Shown: positions 12,878 to 25,326, counted from the stretch's first letter. The stretch: DNA of 64,000 nt from Thermothelomyces thermophilus ATCC 42464 (GCF_000226095.1 NC_016474.1:4960001-5024000), one strand, 5' to 3'. A program made the numbers and translations. The notes: a model not told the origin generated them from the letters alone.

Positions 12878-13592
12878 GTTCTCTTTTTCTGGTGCAATTC
12901 TTCGAGCAATTCTTCGAGCTGCTTTTAATTTCTTCTGTTTTCTCCGTTACCGAGACAAAGGCAAAGTCGCGGATTTTTTTTTTTCTCAAATAATTAGAGG
13001 CAGAATGTTCATCCATCCCGCAATTGAAGGCCTTGACTGCCTTCGTTTCCGGCAGTGACTGACCGAGTGACTAATAAGTGATGGAGGGGTGGTTTAATTT
13101 TCTTCAGGCATGGAATGTGAAAGCGGGGCCACTGATGGCGGGGTCGTTCAGCGATTAGATAACGGTGGGAGCACTCTGTAAGCACCAAGTGTGTACATAC
13201 ATATGTACATACATACTTAATTGCGCACCCTTCCATTTCATGACCAATGCCCCTGTACGGAGAATTACATATAGACGTACCAAGAACTACCTGTGGCCCT
13301 GTTACATCCTTCGACAACATGCGAAGAGAGATATGCAAGAGTATGTGTACGTACATGGACTTCGCTATCATTCTACACATAATCCGCTTTACCGCGCCAC
13401 AGTGCTCTTTTGAGTACTCCAACATTTGGAACATGCTCTCGCTCGGCAACGGCACTCTGCAAGACAACTTCTACCCGGCCCGCCCCGACCGACGAGAGGC
13501 TCTGATCAAGCGCTGTGCAGCTCATCGTCCAAAAATGGTTCTGCCTGCCCATACACGTTCCAATACACGTGCCAAACAAGAAGCAGATCAGC
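12878..13592. other. intergenic, no gene seen
   Basis: This gap lies upstream of the TPR gene and downstream of the GYF gene, both on the minus strand. It holds a GTACATACATA microsatellite near 13193-13217 and AT-rich sequence close to the TPR start. I see no gene or clear regulatory motif. Confidence 0.6.
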
Positions 13593-16500
13593 CTATTTCT
13601 TGCCCTTCTTCTTGCTCGGAACCACCCTGAATCCAGGGATCTCGTCCTTAGCGGCTGCCGCGGCGCTCGCACTGTTTGCGCTGCCCTTCTTAGCCACCTC
13701 GCTCCAACCGCCGTTGCTGCTGTTTCTGGGGTCGTTGGCCGCACTGATGGGCTCCTTCTCGACAATGCCCTTATCCGCAAGCTTCTTGCGCCGGACAAAT
13801 TCTTCCGCAAAGTGGCGTCCATCCATGGTGGTACTGTACCCGTACACGGCTTCGGCGAGGAGCGAGGGGTCCAGGGGCATTTCTAGCAGAATGACAGCAA
13901 ATTGCTCAACTGGGGACACGTTATGTTAGCACGCGCGTGTGGCAGCCACGATTTCGGGACGGAAAATACTCACTGTCGGCGACCCCAATAAGGCCACGCG
14001 CCAACTCGCGATGCACCCACTTCTTGAACTCCTCCATGGCAAGGCTCTTGGCGTCTTTGAGCGACGTCTGAGCCGGCTTGGCCGGAGCCTTAACAGTGGC
14101 AGGGGAGGGAGTAGTCTTGACATTGCCCACGCTTGAGGACCGGCTCTGCGCGGCGGCAGGTCCCGTAGGAACCTTGAGCTTGCCACCGGCACCGACAGTC
14201 GCCCAACCGCCGCCCTGGCTGGGCTGAGCGGCCACGGCAGACGCCATGGGGCCGGGCGATGCCGACGTCTTGCCGGCCAAATCGGCATACCGCTTGCCCA
14301 TCGAAGGAACCGGAGTCGTGCTTGACTGGGCGGCAGCGGCCGCCTCCTTGGCCGCCTTCTGCTTCCGCATCTCCTCCTCCCGCTGGATCTCAGCCAACGT
14401 CTTCTTGGGAGCGCCGTTCCCGGAACCGCCCGCACCCATGGCGTTCTTGAGAGCAGCGGGCTGCTTCCACGGGCTACCGGCTGGCGCGCCCACAGGAGAA
14501 CCGGTACCCCAGGTGCTGGTCGCCGGTAGGCCAGAATTGGCAGCGGCAGCAGCCGCCTTCTCGCGCTCCCGGATGGCCGCAGCTTCCTGCTCCAGGGCAG
14601 CCCTCCTCGCGGCAGCCGCTGCCTCCTCTTTCTTGGCAGCCTTCTTGGCTTCTGCCTCCTGGATCTCCTTCAGGCTCGGACCCTTCTGGATGCCCGCACC
14701 GGGCTGCGGTGCCCAGGGAGCCGTAGGAGGCGGCGCGAGGGCGGCCGCATCTGAGCTTGTCTCCGGGGTTCCCGATGCGGAGCGTTCACCATATCTAGCC
14801 GGCAGGTTCGAAGCCGGACGCTGGGCAGTGGGGGCTGCGATAGTCGTAGACTGCGCCGGCGGGGGGAACGGCATGGGAAGGTCCGAACCCGCTGCCGGCT
14901 GAGACGACTTTGCGTTGTCCGCCTGCGTCTTGCGGACCTTCTCGGTAAGCGTGAGCTCAGCTTGGGGTTGAGCCGCCGTCTTCTTCTCGGCAGGCTGCGA
15001 AGTGGAAGCGGTCGTATCTTGCGCGAACTCGGCGTTGGCCTGGCTGACCGCCTGATTCTCGGGTCCCTCCGGTTCTTTCTTTGCCTCGGAAGCTTTAGAC
15101 TCGGCAGCAGCTTGCTCTGCATCAAACTGTGCCCGCAACTCGTTAAACTGTTCGAGTCGCTCCTTGAACCCTTCAGGATCCTTCTGAAGCTGATCAACGC
15201 TGGGCAGCTGACTGCGCAAACTACTTGTCGACTCTCCGACGCGACCGCCAACAGCTTGGGAGCTAGGGAAGTTACCAGAGAGGCTTCCAGCCGACTGCAT
15301 GCTCGCCAACATCTGGCGCTCGGCAAAGTTCAGATCCGGGGCGAACAGGTCAGCATTAGGCCCAATGGGACCCTGAGAGGGGCCCGGCGCCATGGCCGCG
15401 GCTGAATCGAAGAACCCACCGGCAGGGGCGATAGGGCCGAGGGGATGTTGCGGCGTCATTCCGATCGGGGACGTCATACTGCCAAAGCTAGGCTGGCTCT
15501 GAAGGCTGTGGGCGCTAGAATGGTGATGCAAGGCCCCGGGCTGGATTGGCGGCAACCTGCCAAACGCGGCGTGATGCTGAGCGAGCTCGCGCTGGCGAGC
15601 ATGGAACATCTGCTCTTCTTGCTTCCGACGCTCAAGCTCGTTCTGCTGCTGCGCCGTGAGCGTCCGCCCGAAGGATGGGAACGCGCTTTGAAGCGGTGGG
15701 ACAGCCTCGGAGGAGTTTCCCCCGAAGGGTCCAGCCGAGGGAGGAGGTCCGTGGGGGATGCCCATTTGGGGGACAAGGAAGGGTTCCCTGGAGTTTCCGA
15801 TGCGCCGGATGAGTTGACCGAGAGGCTCGAAATCGGGATCCTCGAGACGCTTGACGCGGAGGTCCGGGGTAAAGAAGTTGGCTTTGTACCAGTCGTTCAT
15901 CTCCAGACCACTAAACGGTCCCTGCATGGTCCCCTGTGGATCCAGGTAAACCCAGCGCATTCTGTCGGGCATCACCATGGTTCTGACGGGAGTGGGGTCA
16001 GAGGACTGGGTGGTCGGGAATGATGCTCCGCCGGCGGTGGCGGCAAAAGACTGCGCCTGGGCCGTCGAGGTGAGGCTGGGCTGAGCTTGCTCAGCCGTCG
16101 AGAACGGCGACCGGGCGGACTCCGATGTCGAGAAGAGGTCTTCGAAACCGCTCCTGGTCGACCTTACGGGGCTGCCTGTGTCACGCTGCAGACCCATCGT
16201 GCCACGACCGATGGCACCCAGTGGGTTTGCCTGGCGAAGATCGGGAACAGAGTCACTCAGTTTGTCCTGGTCATGAGCATGCATCTGGGCCTGCATGGCC
16301 GGGGGGAACAGAGACTCGAGCTTCCCACGTCCCAGCCTAGAAGCGCTGGGAGGTCCAAACACGCCGCCGAGCCCGCCGAGACCGGGGGACGGAAGGTCAG
16401 TGAAAGGAGTGAGGAAACTGTTCCCGAAGGCATGCTGGAACGGCGCCCGCTCTCGGTCAGGAGTGCTGGCTGTCGGCCCAGCTGGCCAACCGGAAAGGGG

Positions 16501-18274
16501 ATTAACACTGGCGAAACCCTTGGCCCCAACACTTGAAGTCTGGCTCCGGTCGCTACCATCAAAGGGCGCCGCACCGAGAGACCGGGGGAAAGTCCCGAAA
16601 TTGGACTGCTGGTCCGATCCAGGACCTGGCTGACCATGCCGATCCCCGTCGTGTTCTCCACGGCCGTCATCATTCCGATCAGTGGGGCTGCGGAACGGGT
16701 TCGTCTCAGAAGGGCTCGCCGGGCCATTGCCGTCTCCCTGGTTCCCAAGGTTTAGCCCGGCCATGCCGAAGTCCCCGGCGTTGCCCTTGACAGGGGTGTC
16801 GAAGACGCCGCCACGCTGCTGCGGAGCAGCAGTGGTCGGCGGGCTGTCGTCGTGCCCCCCGCTTAACATGGCGCCACCCGCAAGGCCATCGTCATTTGCG
16901 AAGGGGTCGGTATCCGTACGTTGACGAGGGCGCCAGCTGGGAGCATCGCTCGGCTTCGAGCCGGAATTGTCTGTCGAGTCCTTGGGAATAAGGTGCGCAA
17001 GGCGACTGCCGCCGGTGCCGAAACGCTTGTCACCAATACCCGGCGTTGGGAGAGCAAAGTTTCCGAACGCGCCGATGCCAGAACCGGCCGGTGTGGAACC
17101 TGGTACCCAAAGCGAGCTCTGGGCCCCGAAACCCGAGGTGCCGGTCGGATTACTGCGCGGTAATCCGAACGGCGGGGGCCTGGTAGAAGTTGCATCACGA
17201 GCACTCGCATCCTCCTCCGGCTCGTCGGATATGGTTTCCTTCGCCTCGGTACTCTGTCGAGGGAGCCACGACTCGTCGCGAGCGAAACGGTTCGCTGTCG
17301 GAGATGCGGTCGACCCCCCCGGGAAAGGGTTCGTATCCGTCGTCTCTCGTCGGCGGGTGCCTGGCCGGGAGGCGGTAGATGGCGACGAGGTTTGGTAGTT
17401 GGCTTGGTTTCCAACGCTTACCGAGGTTTTCCGCCCGTTGACGCCTCCGGCCCCCGAATGACTCCCATCTTTGTTTTGCTGGGGTGGTTTTAGAGTCGAA
17501 TTGACATCGGTGGCGAACATCTCCCGCTCCTCTGGCGACATGTCCTCAAAACTGATGGGTTTCACCGTGCCTTCCGCGTCCCAACACACGCTCGGGTCCT
17601 GCGGCAAATGAGGGGAATCTGAAGACTTGCCCCAAGGACGAGCATGGTTCCCATTCATTTGCGCCGGGTTCCAGGTGGGCATGAGGATGCTCGACGTGTC
17701 GATCTGAGACGGGTCGAAATCGTTCTTGTAAATCTCCAACAGCTCCTCCCTGGTATAGCGAGGAGGGTTCTGAGGATCGAAGGAGGCAGACTGGGAGTTC
17801 GCAGACGTTTGAGGGGGGTCGGCGGCCGTCTGTTGTGAGGCGTCTGTCGCATTCGCGGAGGAGGACTGGTTGAACGGGGTGGTAGACGCTCGGCGGAAGG
17901 TTCTGGTGCCGTTCGAGCGAGGCCTATTGCAAATTTCAGCACTGGTTTGGACCGCGCACCATGAACGACGGCCGATGGGTTTCCGCAGGTGTTCCGGAAG
18001 AAAAAAATGGACATCTATGCCTCTGCAGCCACAGATGGGGAGAGGGGAAAAGGCTTGTTGACTTGACAAGCAACTCGGGATAGCTCGACGGTCGGCCGAG
18101 AAAAAATTGTGTGGAAAAAGAATTGAGGCAGGAAACACAGCGGCTGGCTGCAGGAGAGCGAACTCACCATTCACCACTTCCGGCTCCGCGAGAGAAATCG
18201 CTTCGTCCGCTCGCTTTGGAATCGCGGTTCTGGCCTGCGGCGGCGGAGGCAAAGCTCGATGTTAACTGAGGCAT
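13593..18274 (-). CDS. GYF-domain protein (Smy2/Syh1-like)
   Basis: The proposed coding parts are 18274-18168, 17923-13974 and 13909-13593, giving 1457 aa. The GYF domain (about residues 690-745: MRWVYLDPQGTMQGPFSG and the WYKANFF core) binds proline-rich PPG-phi peptides. Yeast Smy2/Syh1 and human GIGYF act in mRNA decay, translational repression and COPII-linked traffic. The rest is disordered, rich in Ser/Pro/Gln, with Ala/Glu/Lys-rich coiled-coil stretches after residue 1000. The start at 18274 encodes MPQLTSSFASAAAGQNRDSK and requires a 244-nt first intron (17924-18167). An uninterrupted frame beginning at 18252 reads straight through that intron and gives an implausible N-terminus. The last intron (13910-13973) has a perfect CTAAC branch point, and the join restores GVADIEQFAVILLEMP. 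Exon lengths sum to a multiple of three. Confidence 0.87.
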
Positions 18275-18857
18275 GGCGAGGTCGTGCGGGCAAAAAGCCG
18301 GGGAGAGTGCAATTTCCGCAAGATGAAGTAGGCGATGTTGGTGTTGTGTTACAGGTGTTAGTGGCGATGGTAGGTCGATTTTGCGTTTCAGAAGGCGAGA
18401 ATTCGTGACTGGGCTGGCTGCGAAGAGACCGAGCTTCCCTTTTTTGCAAAGTTTCGACGAGGTCGTGGAAGGTTGAATGCCGAGCTAGGCCCACCTGGGC
18501 AGAAGCGTGACCTATCCCGTGACTCCCGGGCAAAGCTTACCATTAAGCACAGTCTAGCACGGTGTGGGAAAAGCCTGTGCCCTCACAAAACCTCCTGAAC
18601 AACACTGTGCGCGTTTGTTGAAAGTGGGAACCGCAACCTCTGTACGGATACGGAGTACGGAGTACGGATACTGCGGTTTGCTCCAATTTGCAAACATGAC
18701 GTCTTCCTCATCTTTGAACCCCTCCACGCCGTCTCAATTTAGGATGAACGAGCCATTGTTCCCCAGTGTACCCAGACAGCAAAGTCCACGACAGCTGCCG
18801 ATTAAGCAACCTCTTATTTATTTATTATTTTTACCTCCGCGCAGCCAATGAGATTAG
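18275..18857. other. intergenic, promoter side of the GYF gene
   Basis: Between the start of the GYF gene and the 3' end of the next minus-strand gene. It contains a short CGGAGTA/TACGGA tandem (18642-18670) and otherwise nothing I can name. Confidence 0.6.
18642..18670. repeat. TACGGA(G) short tandem repeat
   Basis: Four imperfect units of TACGGA/GTACGGA in a row. The same ACTCCGTA word recurs elsewhere in the window (for example near 3180-3280). Confidence 0.7.
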
Positions 18858-20219
18858 CTATTTGTCAGGAACTTCCCTGACACCAAACAGAATCATTTCA
18901 TTCGACGGCACTGCGTTCTCATCGACTAGTTTCTCTGCTGTTTCCCCGCCCGCAACAGGCACTCGGTACTCGAACCGCTTACCATTGCCCGGCGCCCTAC
19001 CATCCGGGAGTGCATATGGAAACGGCAGGTATTCGGGAAGCAGGCCCAGCTGCCGCAGGACTGTACCTTGATCCCAGGCGATGTGCTCGTGATAGAGGCG
19101 GTCGCCGCGGATGTTGACAACGCTGGTGAACGGAATGCTCAGCCGTTTGAACGTCGGGGGAACGCCCGGGATTCTGACGAAAGGTGAAATGAGTCAGCAC
19201 TGCGTCTCCCAGCACGCCGCGCAAGACCAAGGAGAGAGATCCTACAGCCAGTCAATGACCCGATCATGGGTGCAGTTGAACAGAAACTCGTCAACGATCC
19301 GGTCGATCCCCACCGTCCGGCTGACCAGCTCCAAGTTGGCGTCGTTGGGGTTGCTGAAGATGAAGTGGTCACGGTAGAACGTCGTCAGCTTCGCCTGTCC
19401 GATTCCCCCGGTCAAGGTGGGCACGTGGTTGACGTATGGCTGATCGACCATTGTGGCCATGGTCTCCTCGACGCTGCGGTCGGCGAACTCATAGCGTGTG
19501 TGCTCGTCCCAGATGGCCTCGAGGTCAAAATAAGGACCTCCCATAAGCGGTTTGAGGAACGACAGCGAGCGCGTATGAGCCACGGCCGCAGCACTCGCGC
19601 GATAGTCTGCGTGAGCTGGGATGATGAAAAACCGCCCAGCTCCTGGGTACGAGTGAATGGTGAGGCCCTCAGGCCTCATAGGCTCGCCCGATGGCCTGTT
19701 CGTGTTGCCCGGTAAGTGTGCAAGCACCGGGACGGGGGGTTCAACATCTGGGCAATCTCCGTAAAAGACAGCGCCGACGATCGCTGTCAGGCTTCTGATG
19801 GCGTCAAGGAGCAAGATGTGGCTGGCCGTGTTCTCGTCAGGTATCACTTGCCCCCAGCCTCGTCAGCACAAGACATCTCGTAAAGGCCGACGAGCATTCC
19901 GTTAATTACCAACGAGACCGAACTTTTCCCCCGAGCATTCCGGTAGCTTTTGCAACTCCGCAACGGCAATACCGACTTGGCTGGTGATGCTGGACCCGTC
20001 GCCAATACGGACCTGAGCAACAGAGTAGCCCTCCTCGGCCCATTTCTGGAGCGGCGGAGGATCAAGTGTCTTCTCATGCGAGCTCAAGTCGAGGTTCTTG
20101 GAAACAACCAACACCAGGCCCGGACCGTTTCCCCGGCGAGAGAGCGGGGGTTGAATCGAAATGTCCGGTGTGACCTGGACGCAAGTCGCCGAGGGGCGCT
20201 GTGTGCTAGGTACGCTCAT
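18858..20219 (-). CDS. dienelactone-hydrolase-like / SnoaL-like fusion protein
   Basis: Three exons: 20219-19910, 19858-19246 and 19173-18858. The join at the first intron restores EKFGLVGWGQVIPDENTA, and at the second, DWLIPGVPPTFKRL. Both introns have CTGAC branch points. The N-terminal half (about residues 1-165) is laid out like a small alpha/beta hydrolase of the carboxymethylenebutenolidase type. The C-terminal half (from about 180) is a SnoaL/NTF2-like domain containing LEAIWDEHTRYEFADRSVEE. Where active dienelactone hydrolases carry the nucleophile elbow GxCxGG, this protein reads VGWGQV with no Cys or Ser. The usual catalytic His region, YPGAGHGF, reads YPGAGRFF. The hydrolase half is therefore probably non-catalytic, which is an inference from two motifs. 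Spliced length is 1239 nt (412 aa). No signal peptide is evident, so it is probably cytosolic. Substrate unknown. Confidence 0.8.
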
Positions 20220-20818
20220 CTCGATTTTTGTTCCCCTTTGGCCTGATCAGCAGCTTGTGTCTGGCGAGGCGGAGGTGTTGAAGGCAAATTTTCGATTCTA
20301 ATGTCTGGCTATATGTTGCTCAACCGTCACCATTGCATGAGGGATCCCTCCGCATCGGTTTGCGGATCCTCCCCTCCTTTGTGTTCCCCACCTTTGGCAA
20401 ACATCGGACGTGGAGTTCCGTTGGGAGGTTCGAGCCATGCAAGCATTGTTCAACTTGGGTTTAATTAGTGTAGGCTCTGCTCTGCAATTGGACCTCATCT
20501 ATAATCATCTGTTTGGCACTCGCCTACATACATGCAACCATGTAGATAGATGGGTAGAGTTCCTCAAGACTATTCAACCTCCTACAAAGCAATAGTCCAC
20601 CCCTCCTGCAAGAATGAAATGAGCCGCCAGGATGATTGGTCAATCCAAACTATTCTACCCCGGATTAACACCCTGAGATTACTGCAGGGTGATATGATGT
20701 TCCAGTGTTTCTATTCTGGTAATTACACGGTGTATCCAGGGACACAGCTGTACGACACAGCCAGTCGAGTGCGCAAGCCGCCGTGTATCTTCGAGCAGCC
20801 CTTCCAACAGTCAGAGTG
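20220..20818. other. intergenic, no gene seen
   Basis: Upstream of the hydrolase-like gene and beyond the recognisable tail of the rhodopsin-like pseudogene. I see no conserved frame. Confidence 0.55.
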
Positions 20819-22231
20819 CTACTCCCGGCATGTCGGCGGGTAGAGTTTGTAGCGCTGAGTACATGTTGCTGACGGTCGAACCACGCTCGAGGTCAACAAA
20901 CACACCCTTGTCTCCGTTCTGTTCGGCTTCCGCCGCCGATACCACCGCCTCCGCTTCCGTATTTTTGGGGTTTCATTTCTCCCGTGTCCCTTCCTCGAGG
21001 CGTTCCAAAGTGGCAAGGTCGGTCTGCGCTTTTTCATTCTGACCAAAGGACCTACTTTTGAGAATGTCGGATTACACCTGTCTAATACCCTCAATATCTT
21101 GGGGGCCGTATTAGCCATTTCTTTGATTTCGGCGACGGATTTTTTGTCGCTGCGGAACCTGTAGAGAGGCTTGATTCAAGGTACGTAGGCGCAGATGATA
21201 CCCAGATGGACCTCGACGGCAGTCCACATCCAGAGGTGGAAGCCGTGCCATGTCACGTCGTAATTATGTCTCCTGGACGACGAAGTGGATCCAATAGGTG
21301 CGGATGCTGGCGGCTACGACGACGAGAAGACCGAAACTAAAGAGCGTGATGACGGCGAGGCACTGACGTAGCGGTAGCTTGGCCCGGTACAGCCACGGCA
21401 TCGGCAACACCCAGACGCTGAAATCGGCGAGCGCCGTCGTGCTGGCTTGAGCCAATAAGGTACCCGCCTCGGAGACGCAGTCATAATCGCTACGGAACAG
21501 ATCCTAATAGCTCGAGACGGGACTGGGCAGCAAAGTGATGGTGAGCATTTTGACATAACCTCGACTAGTGACAAGGGACACCCGTGATATTCTCTCCCAG
21601 GGCGGCAGACTTACATGCATTCGGTAAACAAGACTATCAGGAAGACAATATTTAACACCACAACAAACACCATAGCGGCCACTTCACTCGTCTGTTAGCT
21701 AGTTTTTTACGCTGGCTTGGAGGCTCAGCAAGGCCCGGGGGGTGGGGTGGAAAGGGGGGAAGGTGTTGCATACCTATCGCATGGTGGAACCAGGAATTCC
21801 TGGGCGCGAGACGGTAATATTAGCTGCCGAGAACGGATAGCTTGGCCAGAGAGGTGGCCGGTACAAATAGGGCCTGGACGGCAAGCGAGACCTGCCGCCC
21901 GGATATCATTTTGGATTCGGTCAGATCCCAGACATGAACGTCCCAGCCGTACCGAACAAATGCCAGGACGACACAAGTCGCGACGCTTGTACCGAAGACC
22001 TGTGATTACATACAGTCAGCATCAGTCAGGGGAGCCAACAGAAACCTACCGCCGAGCCTACCATCAGCCAGTCATCCCACCCGCTCTCCTTCGCAAGAGA
22101 CACAGTTGGACGTACAACCTCAGACCTAGAGACAAAAGGGCAATTGAAAGAGTGATGGACTCGACAATAAGAAGGGTTGGCCCACGAGACACGGGATTGG
22201 TATAATTAGGCGGTGGCCACGAGAATCTCAT
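20819..22231 (-). pseudogene. decayed rhodopsin-like integral membrane protein gene
   Basis: Fragments in three frames, in the right order on the minus strand, match the fungal seven-transmembrane rhodopsin-like family (Pth11/SAT4-type). It starts with MRFSWPPPNYTNPVSRG at 22231, then TM1. A frame change near 22080 is needed to read WDDWLMVG. Next come VFGTSVATCVVLAFVRYGWD, SLAKLSVLGS, VFLIVLFTEC, then DFSVWVLPMPWLYRAKLPLR and YDVTWHGFHLWMWTAVEV. Damage I can see: a frameshift near 22080, in-frame stops at 21820-21822 and 21504-21506 (TAG where Trp is expected), a frame change or stop near 21264, and a stop at 21175-21177. At least three introns are still recognisable (for example a donor after the VLFTEC segment near 21614). 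The 3' limit is uncertain; clear similarity ends near 21100. Multiple independent lesions make sequencing error unlikely. Confidence 0.8.
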
Positions 22232-23108
22232 GATGGTGGCCGAAGAACGTTGTCGGGGGGTTGCATACGCGGCTTTCCAGCCAGACAGCCGACTTGGCTT
22301 ACAACATCTGGCCGGTGAGGATTTTCGACGAGACGGGGTTTCGATGAGCTTGAGATGAGCGGGTTGGGGCCATTTCTTGCTTATTATTATGATGTGGATT
22401 CTGCCAGGCAAAGCAAGACCGGCTTATATCCAACGACCCAACACCACAGGGAACGTCCATCAAGGTGGGTTCCTGACCAGAGCCCCCCAGTGGCATGGTG
22501 GACAACCAGTCTTGATTGCCCGAGTTCCGGATGCTATACCCTGGCAGGTTTGCCTTAAACTCTCAATCGTGAGACATGTTATGACATCCCCTTCCTTGGG
22601 TACCACCTCTTGGTAGCTTTCACCTATGACGAGGCACCGAAGCAGAAGCGGTCTCGGCTTCCATTCACAGATTAATATGGCTCGTTCTCTGCAACCCGCA
22701 GCATGGTCTGGGATAAGTTCAATCTTGACTATGCGAATAGATGACAAGGAAGTGTAATTACCCGAAGCAATGAGTAATAGCTCCGCTGTTCGCCATGTTT
22801 ACCAGCAAGCCTGCAAACTTTGATTCCTCGCAGAGGGTGTCTTTTACTCTATACCGAGACCATGCCGAAGTACTAGCGTATGCTTGTTCACAGATGCGAG
22901 GAGTGCGCCAGGAAAGAGAGCGAAGGGCAGAGTAAAGCAGAGAAGTGTTTGTCTTTGCTGGCTGTGCTAGAACAACTTGCTTCATATTCTGGCCGGCACG
23001 CCATTCTAATTATAAAGGGAGAAGCATGTTGTTTTTCTCACCCTTACCGGGGGGGGGGGGGGGTTCAACTCAGTGTGCGGTGGTGCACTGACTCGCCTCC
23101 CGCTTAAA
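22232..23108. other. intergenic, no gene seen
   Basis: Upstream of the pseudogene and downstream of the phosphoesterase gene. It holds a 15-nt poly-G tract (23049-23063). Nothing else recognised. Confidence 0.6.
23049..23063. repeat. poly-G tract (15 nt)
   Basis: Uninterrupted G run just 3' of the phosphoesterase gene's stop codon, on its downstream side. Confidence 0.85.
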
Positions 23109-25326
23109 TTAACTCGAGGCCCCAGTCACCATCTGTATGCGCCCCTCGACGCGGGGAGCAATGGGTCTGGTCCATGCCACTTCGCACTCACCCTCCGTCA
23201 GCTCGTCGCACGTATTTCCGCGGACTCCTGCCCGGCGACACCACTTGGCGAAGACGCGGCGCATGATGGCGAGCTCCCTGTCCAGGGCTCGAGCATTCTC
23301 CCTAGCTCGCTCCAGCTCCTCCCCGGACTCGCTGTCGCTGTCGTCCTCGGCGGCACCATGCATCGGCGGAAGACTGGACCGCCTCTGCCTGAGCTTGCTG
23401 GGCGTCCATTCTGCCCAGCCGCTTCTGTTTTCGCTTCCGGATTGACTGACTTGGGATCTCCCCTCGGCTGGGTTGACTGGAGCAGAGGCTGATGATTTCC
23501 CGAGAATGGGGTGACTCTTGGCAACGTTATCTGCGACTTTGGACCTGGATAAGCGTATCAGTGACTATCCGCTGCTCATGGGGTAATGAAAGAAAGAGAG
23601 AGAGAGAGAAAAAAAGGAAGAATGTTTACCAGTGGCGTTCCAACGACGGGCCCCAACCGCTCCATTTGGCCAACACGGTCAAGGACATGAAATATTGCCG
23701 CAGCATGGCAGAGATGAGCATGCCGTTCTCCTCGGACACAACCTCCTCGCACTCGCCGCCCTCGGACCGGACCAGCAAACTGCGGTAGCCGTCCTTTCCG
23801 CGGCCCATGTAACCTCTCGTCGCCAGGACGTAGGTGCGACCTTTGTCCAGAGACTCCCCTCCTATCTCGACAGAGAGAACGCGGGATCCGACTGGGCGGG
23901 AAGGATCGAACTTGAAGTTGATGTTTGACACCTGGGGAAACCGGCCTTCAAGCGCGGGATACAGCGAAACGCCGTTCTCGAGCGCATCCAAGATGGCCTG
24001 CCCGGATGTCTTGATCACGACGACCGGGTCCTCAAACGGGAAGCAGTCGGTGACGTCTTTGACTCGGATTGGCCCCGGCGCATACACTTGATCTCCCCTG
24101 ATGGTGCCGGCCGCCATGAGCGCGCAGTCCGCACCGTAATGGTGGCGCATGATGTCGCACACAAAGTTGCCCAGGTTGCTCTCCCCGAGACGTACCGTGG
24201 TGAACCTCGAGTCCAACGGGGCGGCAGTCCAGCCGACCGGCTTCTCCAGGCTCTTCTTCAGCTTGGCCGTGAGCTTGTTCACCAGCGCGAGAGTCTCGCC
24301 GTTCTCGGGGACGGACCGCACGATATCGCGGCGCCAGATATCCACATCCCACCTCCGCCCGCTACCCGGGGGCTCGGCCCGGCGAACTTCAATGTAGCTG
24401 AGCTGCTTGAAATCGGATCTAGACCGCAGAACGTGGGTCCCGTTGATGAAGCTGTGGGCGTAGTAATGATCGTGACCGCCGAGAATGAGGTCGATGTTCT
24501 CGCCGCCTAGCTGCTCTGCCAGCTTGTTATCGTTGGGCTCGCGCATGTGCGTGAGGGCGATGACGATGTCGGCCCCTTCGGCACGCAGTTGCGGGACGAG
24601 CTCGCGGGCGACGTCGCTGGCGGAGCGGTAGATGACGTTGGGCGGCAGCGCGTTGATGGTGTCGAGCCACTCGCGCTCGCCGAGACCGAGAAGGCCGATC
24701 TTGATGCCGTTGGAGGTCGTGATCATGTGTGTCTTTTTGGCGTTGCCGAGGGGCACCCCGTCCCCCAAAGCCAGGTCGAGCACATTGGCCAGCAGCCAGG
24801 GGAAGTTGCACTTGGATGTGAGATTGCGGAACTGTCTAACCCCGAAATCCAAATCGTGATTCTGTTCAACGGGTGTCAGCATTGCGGCTCCTGTACATCT
24901 GTGTACAGCGGATGGCCATATGTTGGCGTACCCCGACGCAGGCACAGTCGGTCCCGATAAGATTCAGGAGAGGAACCATATGGCTGCCTGTCTGCACTGT
25001 AAGCAAGCAAGCGCCTCGCTACATGGTGTCTTGCCGGGATCGAGTGCCTGACCCTTGGTAATGGAGCTTTCGAGGCTCGGGTTGAAGACATCGCCCGAGA
25101 ACAGCGTCACGAGCCCCGGTTGTCCCTGGAAACGCTCGGCTTCTCGGTATTCCTTGCAGACGCTCACGAAACGGCCAATGCCGCCGACCGGTTCAGCCGA
25201 CGACGGGTCGAGATGGTAGACATCGTTGAAATGAAGTATCCTGAGGTCTGGTGGCGTGTTCAGATCTCGGCCGGAGCTGAACGTGATGCATGGCTCGGCG
25301 GATGGTGGGGTTGATGAGGGGCTCAT
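23109..25326 (-). CDS. 5'-nucleotidase / metallophosphoesterase (UshA-type)
   Basis: Four exons: 25326-25053, 24987-24932, 24861-23630 and 23544-23109, together 1998 nt (665 aa). The N-terminal calcineurin-like phosphoesterase domain shows the metal-binding motifs in order: HFNDVYH (residues 32-38), SGDVFNPS, GNHDLDFG (created by splicing at 24861/24932), LTHM and GGHDHYY. A C-terminal 5'-nucleotidase domain follows from about residue 290 (LGESNLGNFVCDIM). Family members hydrolyse nucleotides or cyclic nucleotides. There is no signal peptide, so a cytosolic enzyme is likely. The last exon carries an acidic, coiled tail ending WTRPIAPRVEGRIQMV, typical of the fungal group. Intron 1 (24988-25052) uses a weak GTCAGG donor; the other three are ordinary. 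ATG 25326 lies next to the conserved N-terminus. Exact substrate unknown. Confidence 0.88.
23587..23618. repeat. GA-rich microsatellite inside an intron
   Basis: A GAAAGA/AGAG purine run, which is a CT-rich stretch on the sense strand, lies within the last intron (23545-23629) of the phosphoesterase gene. Confidence 0.75.

Noticed and set aside
14246-14902. 218-aa frame opposite the GYF gene
   Set aside because: Antisense shadow of Ala-rich coding sequence.
20425-20445. tRNA B-box-like GGTTCGAGCC
   Set aside because: The flanks cannot form a T-arm and no A box or acceptor stem is present.
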